A DNA stretch of 11,165 nucleotides from JBJFGR01 sp051892875. Lineage in GTDB: Bacteria > Pseudomonadota > Gammaproteobacteria > Enterobacterales > Succinivibrionaceae. Both the position numbers and the translations under genes were made by a program. Shown here piece after piece: positions 1-8,077 of the stretch (positions are counted from its first letter, which is position 1; each line of letters starts with the position of its first letter). The stretch spans positions 1-11,165 of the forward strand of contig JBJFGR010000089.1 in NCBI GenBank assembly GCA_051892875.1, written 5' to 3'. Under the pieces are notes generated by a model that was not told where the DNA came from, ran no database searches, and saw only the letters and a program-made list of their open reading frames with translations.

Positions 1-44
1 AATAAATTTTTTTTCAGCTAAAACAGGGAAAATACACATTTATG

Positions 45-72
45 TTGACACACCCTACTGGTGTATGATAAT
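45..72 (+). promoter_or_regulatory. Candidate sigma-70 type promoter upstream of the first gene
   Basis: A perfect -35 hexamer TTGACA (45-50) is followed after 16 bases by GATAAT (67-72), one mismatch from the -10 consensus. Transcription would start near 79-80 and leave a leader of about 160 bases before the first gene at 243. It is the best -35/-10 pair I found in this leader. A short dyad, ACACC-N5-GGTGT, fills the spacer and could be an operator. Assignment to the housekeeping sigma factor is by consensus match only. Confidence 0.55.
50..64. promoter_or_regulatory. Short dyad in the promoter spacer (possible operator)
   Basis: Perfect 5-base arms ACACC (50-54) and GGTGT (60-64) flank a 5-base centre, lying between the -35 and -10 hexamers. 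The position suits a repressor or a MerR-like activator site. The arms are short and no regulator gene is visible in the window, so this is tentative. Confidence 0.3.
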
Positions 73-204
73 AGTAAAAAAAGCTATTTATTAGTACGAA
101 TACAGTTACTATTTTATTGGTTGATTTAAATTTGAATAAGACACTTTATATATAATATTGCTAATATATGTGTTACTAAGAAATATTATTTTTATGTTTT
201 AAAT

Positions 205-213
205 TGTTATAAT
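205..213 (+). promoter_or_regulatory. Extended -10 element close to the first gene
   Basis: TG-N-TATAAT (205-213) is a perfect extended -10 motif, without a recognisable -35. It would start transcription near 220, about 23 bases before the ATG at 243. Chance TATAAT matches are common in DNA this AT-rich (another lies at 151-156), so support is moderate at best. Confidence 0.35.
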
Positions 214-242
214 GTATATTATTTTTTGTTAGATATAATTTT

Positions 243-1451
243 ATGCAAGCAGTAGTTTTAGCAGGTGGTTTTGGTACTCGTTTATCACATGTGGTTAAAG
301 ATGTTCCAAAACCTATGGCTCCAATAAGTGGTAAGCCTTTTCTTTTATACCTTTATGAACAGTTGAAGAAAAATGGATATGATAGGTTTATTTTTTTAAC
401 TGGTTATAAATCTGAAATAGTAGAGGAATATTTTAAGGATTTTAAAGATGTTCAATTTTTAAAAGAAACTTCTCCCTTAGGAACAGGGGGGGCTCTTTTA
501 AATGCATATTCTTTGAATTTACTAGAAGAAAAGTTTTTATTAGTAAATGGTGATACTTTTTTTAATGCTGATATTAAGTTGCTTAGTACTTATCATAAAA
601 AAGATACCATTACTATTGGCTTAAGATTTTCAACAGATATAAGTAGATATGGTTTTGTTACTATAGATGACAGTAATAGTAATGAATTAGATAAAAATTT
701 GAAATTTGGATATAAGGTGTTGAATTTTCTTGAAAAGGGATCGTTACCTCCTAACCAAATTGATGGATATATAAATTCTGGATCTTATATGATATCAAGA
801 ACTGTTTTGGAGCAATTTATGGAACAGTTCAATGGAAATTTAATTTCTTTAGAAAATGATATTTTACCTAAATTGATAAATGATAATTTTGTTTATGCGT
901 TGCCATTAGGTGGAGATTTTATAGATATAGGTATTCCAGATGATTATTATAGAGCTCAAACTTTTATACCAAAATCATTTGATTCTGTTAAAAAACCTGC
1001 TTTGTTTATAGATAAAGATGGAACTATAATTAGGGATACAGGATACACACACGGTGTAAATATAGAGATCATACAATCAACTTTAGAATATGTTAAATCT
1101 CTATGTGCTGATAAAAATTATCATTTAATAATGATAACAAATCAAGCAGGTATAGCTAAAGATAAGTTTTCAGAAGAAGACATGAATGCTAATATACAGT
1201 CTGTGTGTGATTACTATAAAAAGCAAGGTTTAGAATTTGATGATATTGAATACTGTGTTTATCATCCAGATGCAAAACTTGAAAAGTATAAATATAAATC
1301 TTTGAGAAGAAAACCATACCCAGGTATGATTTTACAAGCATGTGAAAAGTTAGATATAGATTTGGAAAATTCTATGATGCTTGGTGATAATCCTGAGGTT
1401 GATAATATTAAATTACCATATTTGAAAAGTGTTATAATATTAAATAAATAA
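243..1451 (+). CDS. Bifunctional sugar-1-phosphate nucleotidyltransferase / HAD-IIIA phosphatase (HddC + GmhB-like)
   Basis: Residues 1-235 are a nucleotidyltransferase: LAGGFGTRL (6-14) with the GxGTR phosphate loop, VPKPM (21-25), PLGTGGAL (78-85), NGD (102-104) and D228 in FIDIGIPDDY. Residues 250-402 are an HAD phosphatase: DKDGT (257-261, nucleophile D257, acid/base D259), TNQAG (299-303), RKP (356-358) and GDN (381-383). This pairing matches the activation of D-glycero-D-manno-heptose: the GmhB part removes the 7-phosphate and the HddC part attaches a nucleotide (GDP in known HddC enzymes) to heptose 1-phosphate. Both domains act in the cytoplasm. At 402 residues both are full length. 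The GmhB zinc loop is degenerate: C338 remains, but the positions of the other three ligands hold Y340, S353 and R355. The start is set by MQAVVLAGG; the Shine-Dalgarno is weak, unlike later genes. No heptose isomerase or kinase is in the window, so the sugar is inferred; another sugar 1-phosphate is possible. Confidence 0.82.
   Translation: MQAVVLAGGFGTRLSHVVKDVPKPMAPISGKPFLLYLYEQLKKNGYDRFIFLTGYKSEIVEEYFKDFKDVQFLKETSPLGTGGALLNAYSLNLLEEKFLLVNGDTFFNADIKLLSTYHKKDTITIGLRFSTDISRYGFVTIDDSNSNELDKNLKFGYKVLNFLEKGSLPPNQIDGYINSGSYMISRTVLEQFMEQFNGNLISLENDILPKLINDNFVYALPLGGDFIDIGIPDDYYRAQTFIPKSFDSVKKPALFIDKDGTIIRDTGYTHGVNIEIIQSTLEYVKSLCADKNYHLIMITNQAGIAKDKFSEEDMNANIQSVCDYYKKQGLEFDDIEYCVYHPDAKLEKYKYKSLRRKPYPGMILQACEKLDIDLENSMMLGDNPEVDNIKLPYLKSVIILNK
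486..492 (+). repeat. G7 homopolymer inside the nucleotidyltransferase gene
   Basis: Seven consecutive G within the codons for the conserved GTGGA motif (residues 80-84). A run this long is conspicuous in such an AT-rich sequence. Slippage by one base would shift the frame of both enzyme domains. The motif itself demands GGN GGN codons, so the run may be incidental. Confidence 0.5.
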
Positions 1452-1596
1452 AAAAATATTAGTTGTAAGTTACAGTTTTATTGTAGTTGCTTAATTTTCT
1501 CATTATATTGGTGATTGTTATTTTATAGTTATTGATAATAATGATTGTTTATTTGTGTGACATTTTTGTTGAGAATTTTGTTTAGGTTATTTACTT

Positions 1597-1881
1597 ATGT
1601 CAAATGATATGGATGAATTTTTTAATTTAACGTCTTTAGCTAAAAAAAGGTTCAAATGACGAGTTGTTTTTCTTATTAAAAAGCTTCAAGATGCAATAAT
1701 TGAAAGTGGTGTTAAGGGTGTAATTGCTAAAGCTTCAAAAGAAACTATAAAGATACTTCTCAAGCATTGGAAAGAAGCAGATATAGTGAAAAAAGAATCT
1801 TATGAGGATAATACAGAAAATAAAATAATAAATTTTCTTGTAAAGGATTTTGACTTTATTTCTTCGTTGCTAAGTAATTAG
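1597..1881 (+). pseudogene. Small gene interrupted by an in-frame TGA; function not recognised
   Basis: From ATG 1597 (AGG at 1584-1586, spacing 10) one frame runs to TAG 1879-1881, broken only by TGA at 1657-1659 after 20 codons. Without that stop it would give about 94 residues: a short acidic N-terminus (MSNDMDEFF), a basic segment around the stop (AKKRFK then RVVFLIKK), and a mainly helical, Lys/Glu-rich remainder ending FISSLLSN. After the TGA there is no early ATG, GTG or TTG, so the second part has no evident start of its own. One C-to-T change (CGA to TGA) would explain the stop. I do not recognise the family. It sits alone in a 505-base gap between two glycan genes and is either a decayed gene or a chance open stretch. 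Confidence 0.4.
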
Positions 1882-1956
1882 TTTGTTTTGATGTTTAATG
1901 AATATTTTTTTTGATTCTTTGTAGTTTTTATTATTTTGAAAAGGTGGTAGGTTTAA

Positions 1957-4900
1957 ATGAATTTTTTCTCATTATTAAATGTTAAGGATAATATTGTATT
2001 AAGTGAAAGTGATTTTCACCAATCATCTGTTCAAAGTAAAAATCATCGTACTTTGTGGATAGACATTGCTAAAGGTTTGCTTATCCTATTAATGGTAATA
2101 GGTCATTCAACAGGTATGTTTAATCAAGTCATCTATCAGTTTCATATGGGTGCATTTTTCATTCTATCGGGATATGTAACTAATTTTGATAAAAGAAATG
2201 TTTTACAGACTATAGCAAATAAATTTTTAACGTTAATATTACCTTTGCTAACAATGATATTATGTTTTTCATTGTTAAATAATTATTTTGTAAAAATTGG
2301 TATATATGAAAAATTATATGCCCCAGGAACTCCACTTTTAACGTTGGGAGAAACTCTAAAGAACTTTTTTACCAGAGGTCAAATTTGGGTGTGGTGGCTT
2401 GGTGCGTGTTGGTTTTTAGTTGAATTGTTTTTGGTTTCTATTTTTTCTAAAGTATTGTATGAAATTTGTTGTAAATCGAAAGACCTATTAATATTCATTT
2501 CTTTTTCTTTTTTGTATGTATCATACCAGTTTGATGAATTTGCGTCTTCAATATATCTAACAAAAATGTTTTCTTTGGCATTCTTTTTATATATTTTAGG
2601 CTATTATCTTAAACAATCAGATTTTATAGGTATTTTACATAATAAATTAAAGTATTTTTCTATTATTTATATTGTAATTGGGTGCTTATGTTTTATTTAT
2701 TTTGCAAATAAACATTATTCAATTGATATGGCTAATAGTAGATTTAACAGTTGGTATGTAGATGCTTTAATAGTAACTAACGGTTTCTTATTTTCCGTGT
2801 GTTTAAGTTTTCTTTTATCTAAAATAAAGTATATATCTACTATATTTTCTTATTTAGGTGCTAACACAATACCTATAATATTTTTCCATTTTGGATTTTT
2901 TAAAATTGCTTACATGATCTTGTATCTATTTGGCATTGTTGATATATCATATTTAACAAATTTTGTGCCAACAGATGAAATAGGTAGAGAGTATTGGTGG
3001 TTAATTGCTTTTGTAGCTATAGTGTGTTCACTAGTCGTTTGGAAATTGTTTGTTTTTTCTAGATATATCTCTTGCTTGGTTGGGAAGAATAGTGAATTTT
3101 TATCCTATATAGAAACAAAAATTTATATCACTAGCTATTCTTTTTCTTCATATGCGCAAAAATATTCAAATAAGATATCAAAGATTAGATTGTTTTTTTT
3201 AGGTTTATTTGAGCATAGATTATTTATTATTTTATGTTTACTACTTTTATCATTATTGGTTATTGTTCCCATTCATGCGAAAGGCATCATTCTTAATGAT
3301 GAATTACAATTATTTCAATATAGATTAAATCATGGTTTATTTAATTTTTCTGGTGAAATTGCACAGGGAAGAATTTTATTACGACCACTTGCACCAATTA
3401 ACATAGGGTTATCTTTTATTTTTTATAAGTTGTCCATGAACCTTGTATTACAATTACTATTGATATTTGTTTTATTTGTATTGAGTTCTTATTTTATTCA
3501 AAAGATGATACATAATAAATATATATCGTATATTTTGTATGTGCTTTTAATATGTTGCTTACCTGTTACTTTTGAGCATGCCGTTCCTAACGCGTTTATC
3601 GGACTTGTTTGTATCCCTTTGATAGAGTTATTTCTATCACTAATTTTATTTGATAAGTATTTGAGAAATAGAAGTACATTAATGATGGTTTGTTCTTTTA
3701 TGCTTCTGTTTTTGGCGGTTTTTGGCTATGAATATATGATATTAACAATACCTATTTATTTTTATGTATATTTAATTAAAAATGGTTATGTAAAAGGACT
3801 TAGGAAAATTTTTAATGAAAAGTATTTTGTATGCATTTTGTTTTTGGTTTTATTTTGGTCAGTTTTATATATGGTTCAACCATATTTACTAAAACAAGGG
3901 TATTCAGGAAGTGTTGTTGGTTTTGTATCATTGGAATCTACATTAAATATTGTTAAAACTTTGTATTTATCTTCAATGCCTGGTTACTATTGGTTTAATC
4001 ATAAGTATGAATATCTTAGAGACATTTATGACGTAGGTGTTGATCATTCAATTTTTATTGTTTTAGGGTTGTTTTTCCTGCCATTAGCATTCATTACAGT
4101 TTGTAAAAAGACTTTTTCACTAAAATTTATAGAATGCAAGATGTGGTTTACTATTCTTTTTTTCATTTTGTTGCCTATTTTATTATCAATACCAAATGCT
4201 ATATCTAAAATGTATCAAGGTAATGTTAGTTCATCATTTTTTACTAGTTTACCTGTGAGTACAATAATGTATATTTGTCATTGCATATGGATAGTACTTT
4301 TATTATCTTATTTGTTTGTTAAGTTTAATAATTTAGTTGTAAGAATATTATTGGTTAGTTTATTTTCATTTTTAGTTTTATCTACACAATATTCTAATGG
4401 AATTATATTATCAAAGCATCACTCAAATTATACAAGATTACAGTTAATAGAAAATCTATACCAAACGGATTTTATTAAAAATTTAAATAGTGTTGAAATT
4501 TATGCACCAGATGTTTTTAAAACTTACGATTTATTAGCTATACACAATAATTATTTTGATTTATTAGCAAGTATTAAAGGTGTTAATATAAAAACTATTA
4601 ATGAAAATAGAAAATCTACCAAAGATTTTTGGTTATACCAAATTAATAATGAGAATGTTTGGTGTTTATCCAAAAGAAAAGAATTAGTTTTATTTTCAGA
4701 TAAAATAATTAATTTTCCTTATTCTTTTGTTTTTGAAAATGACGGAAAAAGTACACCAGTTATAATAAATAGTTCAAAAGTGATTAAAGACAACAATTTG
4801 TACATCTATGGTTTTTCTTTAGTAGATGGTAAAGTTATAGAAAAAGACATAAGTGACATTTTCCCAAAAGCAATAGATATGAATGATTTGCCGTTAAAAA

Positions 4901-5325
4901 TAGATATGAAAAATAATGATGATGCACGATTTATACATGGTTTTTATGATCCAGAATTCTTTGGACGGTGGGCATCTGATGAAATAGAGATTCCTTTTAC
5001 TTATAATTATCTTCCAGAGAAATCTAAAGGTGATAATAATTATATTGAATTGAGTATTGAGTATGTTAACCATAATTTAAGAGAACATGAAAGAACTTAT
5101 AAAATAAGGGTGTTCATAAATGGTACAGAATTTGATTCATTGATCTTTAATAGCTCATTAAACAATGGTGATATAAAAATAAGAGTTCCAATTAAAAAAC
5201 TAAGTGACTTTAACGTATTAAATATAAAATTTGACGGTGTAAAATCTCCTGCGGAACTTGGTAATAATGGTGATCAAAGAAAATTATCTCTGGCAGTTAG
5301 TTCAATAATTATATCAATTAAATAA
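1957..5325 (+). CDS. Acyltransferase-3 / GT-C glycosyltransferase fusion with C-terminal soluble module
   Basis: This 1122-residue membrane protein has three parts. Residues about 29-370 resemble acyltransferase family 3 (O-acetylation of surface glycans): R31, D36 and K39 in the first helix, H50 in MVIGHS, about ten hydrophobic segments, and HFGFF in a late helix. Residues about 418-815 form a second polytopic domain. It starts with a helix followed by NDELQLFQYR (D448, E449) and then QGRILLRP, an acidic-pair-plus-GR layout typical of GT-C enzymes, GtrII-like ones in particular. Residues about 820-1122 are soluble and contain GFYDPEFFGRW (995-1005), a beta-rich stretch with VFINGTEF, and SPAELG-N-NGDQRKL (1097-1110), a module I associate with the C-termini of polysaccharide-cluster membrane proteins. 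Start: ATG 1957 after AAGGTGG (1941-1947). Predicted role: transfer of a lipid-linked sugar to a glycan outside the membrane, coupled to acylation. Acyltransferase assignment is firm, GT-C moderate, donor unknown. Confidence 0.75.
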   Translation: MNFFSLLNVKDNIVLSESDFHQSSVQSKNHRTLWIDIAKGLLILLMVIGHSTGMFNQVIYQFHMGAFFILSGYVTNFDKRNVLQTIANKFLTLILPLLTMILCFSLLNNYFVKIGIYEKLYAPGTPLLTLGETLKNFFTRGQIWVWWLGACWFLVELFLVSIFSKVLYEICCKSKDLLIFISFSFLYVSYQFDEFASSIYLTKMFSLAFFLYILGYYLKQSDFIGILHNKLKYFSIIYIVIGCLCFIYFANKHYSIDMANSRFNSWYVDALIVTNGFLFSVCLSFLLSKIKYISTIFSYLGANTIPIIFFHFGFFKIAYMILYLFGIVDISYLTNFVPTDEIGREYWWLIAFVAIVCSLVVWKLFVFSRYISCLVGKNSEFLSYIETKIYITSYSFSSYAQKYSNKISKIRLFFLGLFEHRLFIILCLLLLSLLVIVPIHAKGIILNDELQLFQYRLNHGLFNFSGEIAQGRILLRPLAPINIGLSFIFYKLSMNLVLQLLLIFVLFVLSSYFIQKMIHNKYISYILYVLLICCLPVTFEHAVPNAFIGLVCIPLIELFLSLILFDKYLRNRSTLMMVCSFMLLFLAVFGYEYMILTIPIYFYVYLIKNGYVKGLRKIFNEKYFVCILFLVLFWSVLYMVQPYLLKQGYSGSVVGFVSLESTLNIVKTLYLSSMPGYYWFNHKYEYLRDIYDVGVDHSIFIVLGLFFLPLAFITVCKKTFSLKFIECKMWFTILFFILLPILLSIPNAISKMYQGNVSSSFFTSLPVSTIMYICHCIWIVLLLSYLFVKFNNLVVRILLVSLFSFLVLSTQYSNGIILSKHHSNYTRLQLIENLYQTDFIKNLNSVEIYAPDVFKTYDLLAIHNNYFDLLASIKGVNIKTINENRKSTKDFWLYQINNENVWCLSKRKELVLFSDKIINFPYSFVFENDGKSTPVIINSSKVIKDNNLYIYGFSLVDGKVIEKDISDIFPKAIDMNDLPLKIDMKNNDDARFIHGFYDPEFFGRWASDEIEIPFTYNYLPEKSKGDNNYIELSIEYVNHNLREHERTYKIRVFINGTEFDSLIFNSSLNNGDIKIRVPIKKLSDFNVLNIKFDGVKSPAELGNNGDQRKLSLAVSSIIISIK

Positions 5326-5521
5326 AAGATAAAAGTTTTAATATTGTCAAGGAAAAAAGATTAAATATGAAAAATATGATATTTTCTTCGATTAAAGCAA
5401 TTGTTATTTGTCACAAAAGAGTTTTTTCTAGAGTAATTACTGTTTAATATTAGATTATGTATGAGTACATTGTCTTAGATATACATATTATTGTAAACAC
5501 TTTAATAAGGTAAGATTAGAT

Positions 5522-7846
5522 ATGAGTTTAAAATTTATAATAGATAATAAGGTAACCTCTTATATATTATTAGTTGTTTTTTCATTATTAATACCTTTTT
5601 TTTTATGTTTTAATCTAGGATGTTATAGAGTTTTAGATGGTGATTTTTCAGGATATGTTTATGCACTACGTCAATCAATAAGCTTATCTCTTCACAATTT
5701 AGAGTTCCCGTTATGGTGTAAATATTATTGGAGTTCTATTTCATTCGCCCATGCTTATTTTGGTACGTTTAACCCTATTATATTATTGTTATGTTTTTTT
5801 TGTTTTAATTCAGATAGTAATTTGCTAGATTTGAATTTCTCAATGTATTTATTAGAAATTCATTATGTTATATTTATGTTGGGTGTTGCTTTAATTATAA
5901 AGCAAATTCATAAAAATTTTCTAATATCTATATTCTTGCTTTTGTTTTGTTCAACAATTCCATTTGTATTTGCATCTAATATTGATTTTGTATCATCTAG
6001 TGTTTTATACTTACCTCTAATTATTTATTTTTTTAAATTATCTATAGATGGTAATTTTTTTTGTGCTATATTATCATCTATTTTGATCAGTTGTGGTATA
6101 ACATACAGTTTAGCATTCGGTACGATTTTTTTATTTATTTCGTTATCTATATTTTCAATAATAGCATATATTTATGAGAAAGATAAAAGAATTAGAATCC
6201 TAAAAACAGCAATTATTATTTTTTTATTAACATTATCTTTTAGTGCTTTTCCTTTGTTTGAATTTATTAATTTTACTAACCAATCTGTAAGATTGGTAGA
6301 TGGTCATTTATTAGAAGGAACACAAAAATTAAATGATTTTTCAGCCTTTATAAGGAATCCTGGTAATTTTACAAGTTATAGTAATTTATTTTTAGGTAAT
6401 CAAGGATTTAATTCTTGGAGTGTTGGTATATTACCTTTATTTTTGTTTGTTTTAGGTGTGTGTCGAAAACAAAAGTCTCTCCTTACTAGATATGCTATCA
6501 CTCAGTTTTTTATTATTTTTCCTTTTGGACTAAATATTGTTGTTCACATAATATTCTTTCAACTTCCAATAATTAACCAAATTAGAGAACAATATATATA
6601 TATTCCTTTACTTGTTTTCCCTTTTTTAATATTGGTAATAGAAGGTACAAAAAGTTTAGTAGAAAAGCAAAAATTGAATGATGTTTGTTTGCTTGTATTC
6701 TTTATTATATCTGTTTCACAAATATTGTATCCGTTAGAAAATACTGAACACAAATATTTAGTATATATTGAAAATGCTTTCTTTTTATTTTTTATTATAT
6801 GTTATCGTTTTTCAATATCAAAAGTGAATATAATTTCTTTTTTGATGACTATAGTGATAGTGAGTATTGTATGTAATGTTATATATGAGAGAAAGAGATT
6901 CTTTACGGGGATGAATGTAGATGAGGCAAAGATAGTTTTTGAGAATAAGCAAAAACAATGGAAAGATTATCTATCTACATTAGATATTGCTCCAAATAAT
7001 GGAATTGATAGAGTTTTTCCTTGGGTATGTACAAGTCCTGCGAATATTTTTTCACAACTAGGTTATAGTGATGTATTACCATATATGAATCCTATGTATA
7101 AAAAAATTTTTTTTCAACATATAGGAGGTCTAGATTATAAAAAGAGAGCTTTTATATCTAATTCGAAATATATTTTTACGGATAATATAACTGAAGCAGG
7201 TATTTGGTGGAACAATAATGTTTTTAGTTTAGATAAAAATCTTGAGTTAATTTCAAAAAATGTTGTTTTACCAGCTAACTTTGATAATGACACTAAAACT
7301 CAGTTAAATGTCTATAAAAACAATTATAGAAATGGTTTTGCCTGGTTTGTTGATGAAGCTATATATTACAACGATAAGCAATCAAAAGAACAAATTATTA
7401 ATTTAATGAATAGTGATAGTTTTAAGCCTGAAAGTGTTGTAGCTGTAAATGAATCTTCATTAAAAAATGCGGATATTATACCTAGTGTTTTAAGTTCAGA
7501 TGATAAAGTTTCTTTGATTGATATAGGTGATCATTTTGTAAAATTATCAGTTAATGTTGAAAATGATAATATTTTAGTGACTAGTAATGTTTACACAAAA
7601 GAATGGAATGCTTATATAGATGATAATAAATTGGATTTATTTGAGGTTAATTATGGCTATTTAGGTGTTGTTGTTCCACATGGTGAACATATTATATGTT
7701 TAAAATATGAGCCACGGTCCGCAACGATTAGTTTAATTTTACTTATAATTGGAGTGTTTGTCTCTTGTTTTGTTACAATTAGGCAAATTTTAGAGTACTA
7801 TGGTAAATTATTAAACTCAAAATACCCACCATTTAAGAGGAACTGA
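5522..7846 (+). CDS. YfhO-like GT-C membrane protein
   Basis: This 774-residue protein opens with a transmembrane helix leading to DGDFSGYVYALRQS (D39, D41), then FPLWCKYYWSS and a GTFNPI loop. That order fits the YfhO family (GD...Q, P-x-W, then a GG/NP loop). Many hydrophobic helices follow to about residue 460, then a soluble part. The C-terminus has the YfhO-type signature: KEWNAYIDDNKLDLFEVNYG (W695), PHGEH (G721, E722) and LKYEP (Y729, P731), followed by a last helix. Known YfhO proteins transfer sugars from undecaprenyl phosphate to lipoteichoic acid on the outer face of the membrane, with CsbB-type enzymes making the donor. A CsbB/GtrB-like gene lies at 10071 here. Acceptor and sugar are unknown. 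Start: ATG 5522 after AAGG (5508-5511). It follows a 196-base gap with no intact gene. Confidence 0.78.
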   Translation: MSLKFIIDNKVTSYILLVVFSLLIPFFLCFNLGCYRVLDGDFSGYVYALRQSISLSLHNLEFPLWCKYYWSSISFAHAYFGTFNPIILLLCFFCFNSDSNLLDLNFSMYLLEIHYVIFMLGVALIIKQIHKNFLISIFLLLFCSTIPFVFASNIDFVSSSVLYLPLIIYFFKLSIDGNFFCAILSSILISCGITYSLAFGTIFLFISLSIFSIIAYIYEKDKRIRILKTAIIIFLLTLSFSAFPLFEFINFTNQSVRLVDGHLLEGTQKLNDFSAFIRNPGNFTSYSNLFLGNQGFNSWSVGILPLFLFVLGVCRKQKSLLTRYAITQFFIIFPFGLNIVVHIIFFQLPIINQIREQYIYIPLLVFPFLILVIEGTKSLVEKQKLNDVCLLVFFIISVSQILYPLENTEHKYLVYIENAFFLFFIICYRFSISKVNIISFLMTIVIVSIVCNVIYERKRFFTGMNVDEAKIVFENKQKQWKDYLSTLDIAPNNGIDRVFPWVCTSPANIFSQLGYSDVLPYMNPMYKKIFFQHIGGLDYKKRAFISNSKYIFTDNITEAGIWWNNNVFSLDKNLELISKNVVLPANFDNDTKTQLNVYKNNYRNGFAWFVDEAIYYNDKQSKEQIINLMNSDSFKPESVVAVNESSLKNADIIPSVLSSDDKVSLIDIGDHFVKLSVNVENDNILVTSNVYTKEWNAYIDDNKLDLFEVNYGYLGVVVPHGEHIICLKYEPRSATISLILLIIGVFVSCFVTIRQILEYYGKLLNSKYPPFKRN

Positions 7847-7882
7847 CTAATCAATACTTAAGCTTTGAAGTTTAGAAATTTT

Positions 7883-7913
7883 TTGAATGAGACATTACTT
7901 AGACATATATAAA
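7883..7913 (+). promoter_or_regulatory. Candidate promoter for the 8198 gene
   Basis: TTGAAT (7883-7888) is followed after 17 bases by TATATA (7906-7911), overlapping TATAAA (7908-7913). Transcription would begin near 7919 and give a leader of about 280 bases ahead of the start at 8198. The -10 lies within the loop of the inverted repeat at 7894-7937. Both hexamers deviate from consensus and AT-richness raises the chance of false matches. Confidence 0.35.
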
Positions 7914-7937
7914 GCAGGTTATAAAGTGTCTAGTAAT
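7894..7937. repeat. Inverted repeat flanking a candidate -10 element
   Basis: The left arm ATTAC-T-TAGACA (7894-7905) pairs with the right arm TGTCTAGTAAT (7927-7937): eleven Watson-Crick pairs interrupted only by an unpaired T at 7899. The 21-base loop holds the candidate -10 and an inner TATA/TATA pairing. It could be a double operator half-site or an RNA hairpin; the sequence alone does not decide. Confidence 0.5.
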
Positions 7938-8046
7938 TACGTATGAAGAAAAAATTAAAATCTTAAGCAGATCATCGTGTATGATTATGGGGAAAAATTT
8001 TGAGCTATGCACTATTAGTCGATAGCATAGAATCTTGGTTGGTATG

Positions 8047-8077
8047 TAGTTTTCCATCTAATAAAAGTGGGAAACTA
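8047..8077 (+). other. Stem-loop with G-U pairs (possible structured leader RNA)
   Basis: The arms TAGTTTTCCAT (8047-8057) and GTGGGAAACTA (8067-8077) pair over eleven positions around a 9-base loop. Nine pairs are Watson-Crick and two (8053/8071 and 8057/8067) are G-U only when read as + strand RNA. No T-run follows, so it is not a typical intrinsic terminator. A second hairpin at 8005-8030 lies just upstream. Confidence 0.35.

Noticed and set aside
1657..1659. In-frame TGA as selenocysteine or as a reassigned sense codon
   Set aside because: The downstream hairpin (around 1668-1686) is weak and AT-only, and the flanking residues do not suggest a redox site. All long genes use TGG for Trp and stay open under the standard code.
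5367..5447. 26-codon frame in the gap before the YfhO-like gene (MKNMIFSSIK...)
   Set aside because: The AAGGA upstream is about 13 bases away, the frame is very short, and the peptide resembles nothing I recognise; it is not distinguishable from chance.
5457..5470. ATGTA-TGAG-TACAT inverted repeat before the YfhO-like gene
   Set aside because: Five-base AT-rich arms are expected often by chance here, and there is no T-run or clear promoter beside it.
5466..5486. Similarity between 5466-5486 and 7892-7911 (ACATT...CTTAGA...ATA)
   Set aside because: The match is short, needs a gap, and is AT-rich; not enough to call a repeated regulatory element.
6559..6753. 64-residue minus-strand frame within the YfhO-like gene
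   Set aside because: Antisense shadow of a well-supported gene, with no ribosome binding site or recognisable domain.
7856..7886. Intrinsic terminator after the YfhO-like gene (ACTT/AAGT then a T-run)
   Set aside because: The stem is only about four AT-rich pairs and is separated from the T-run, so it would not be a stable terminator.
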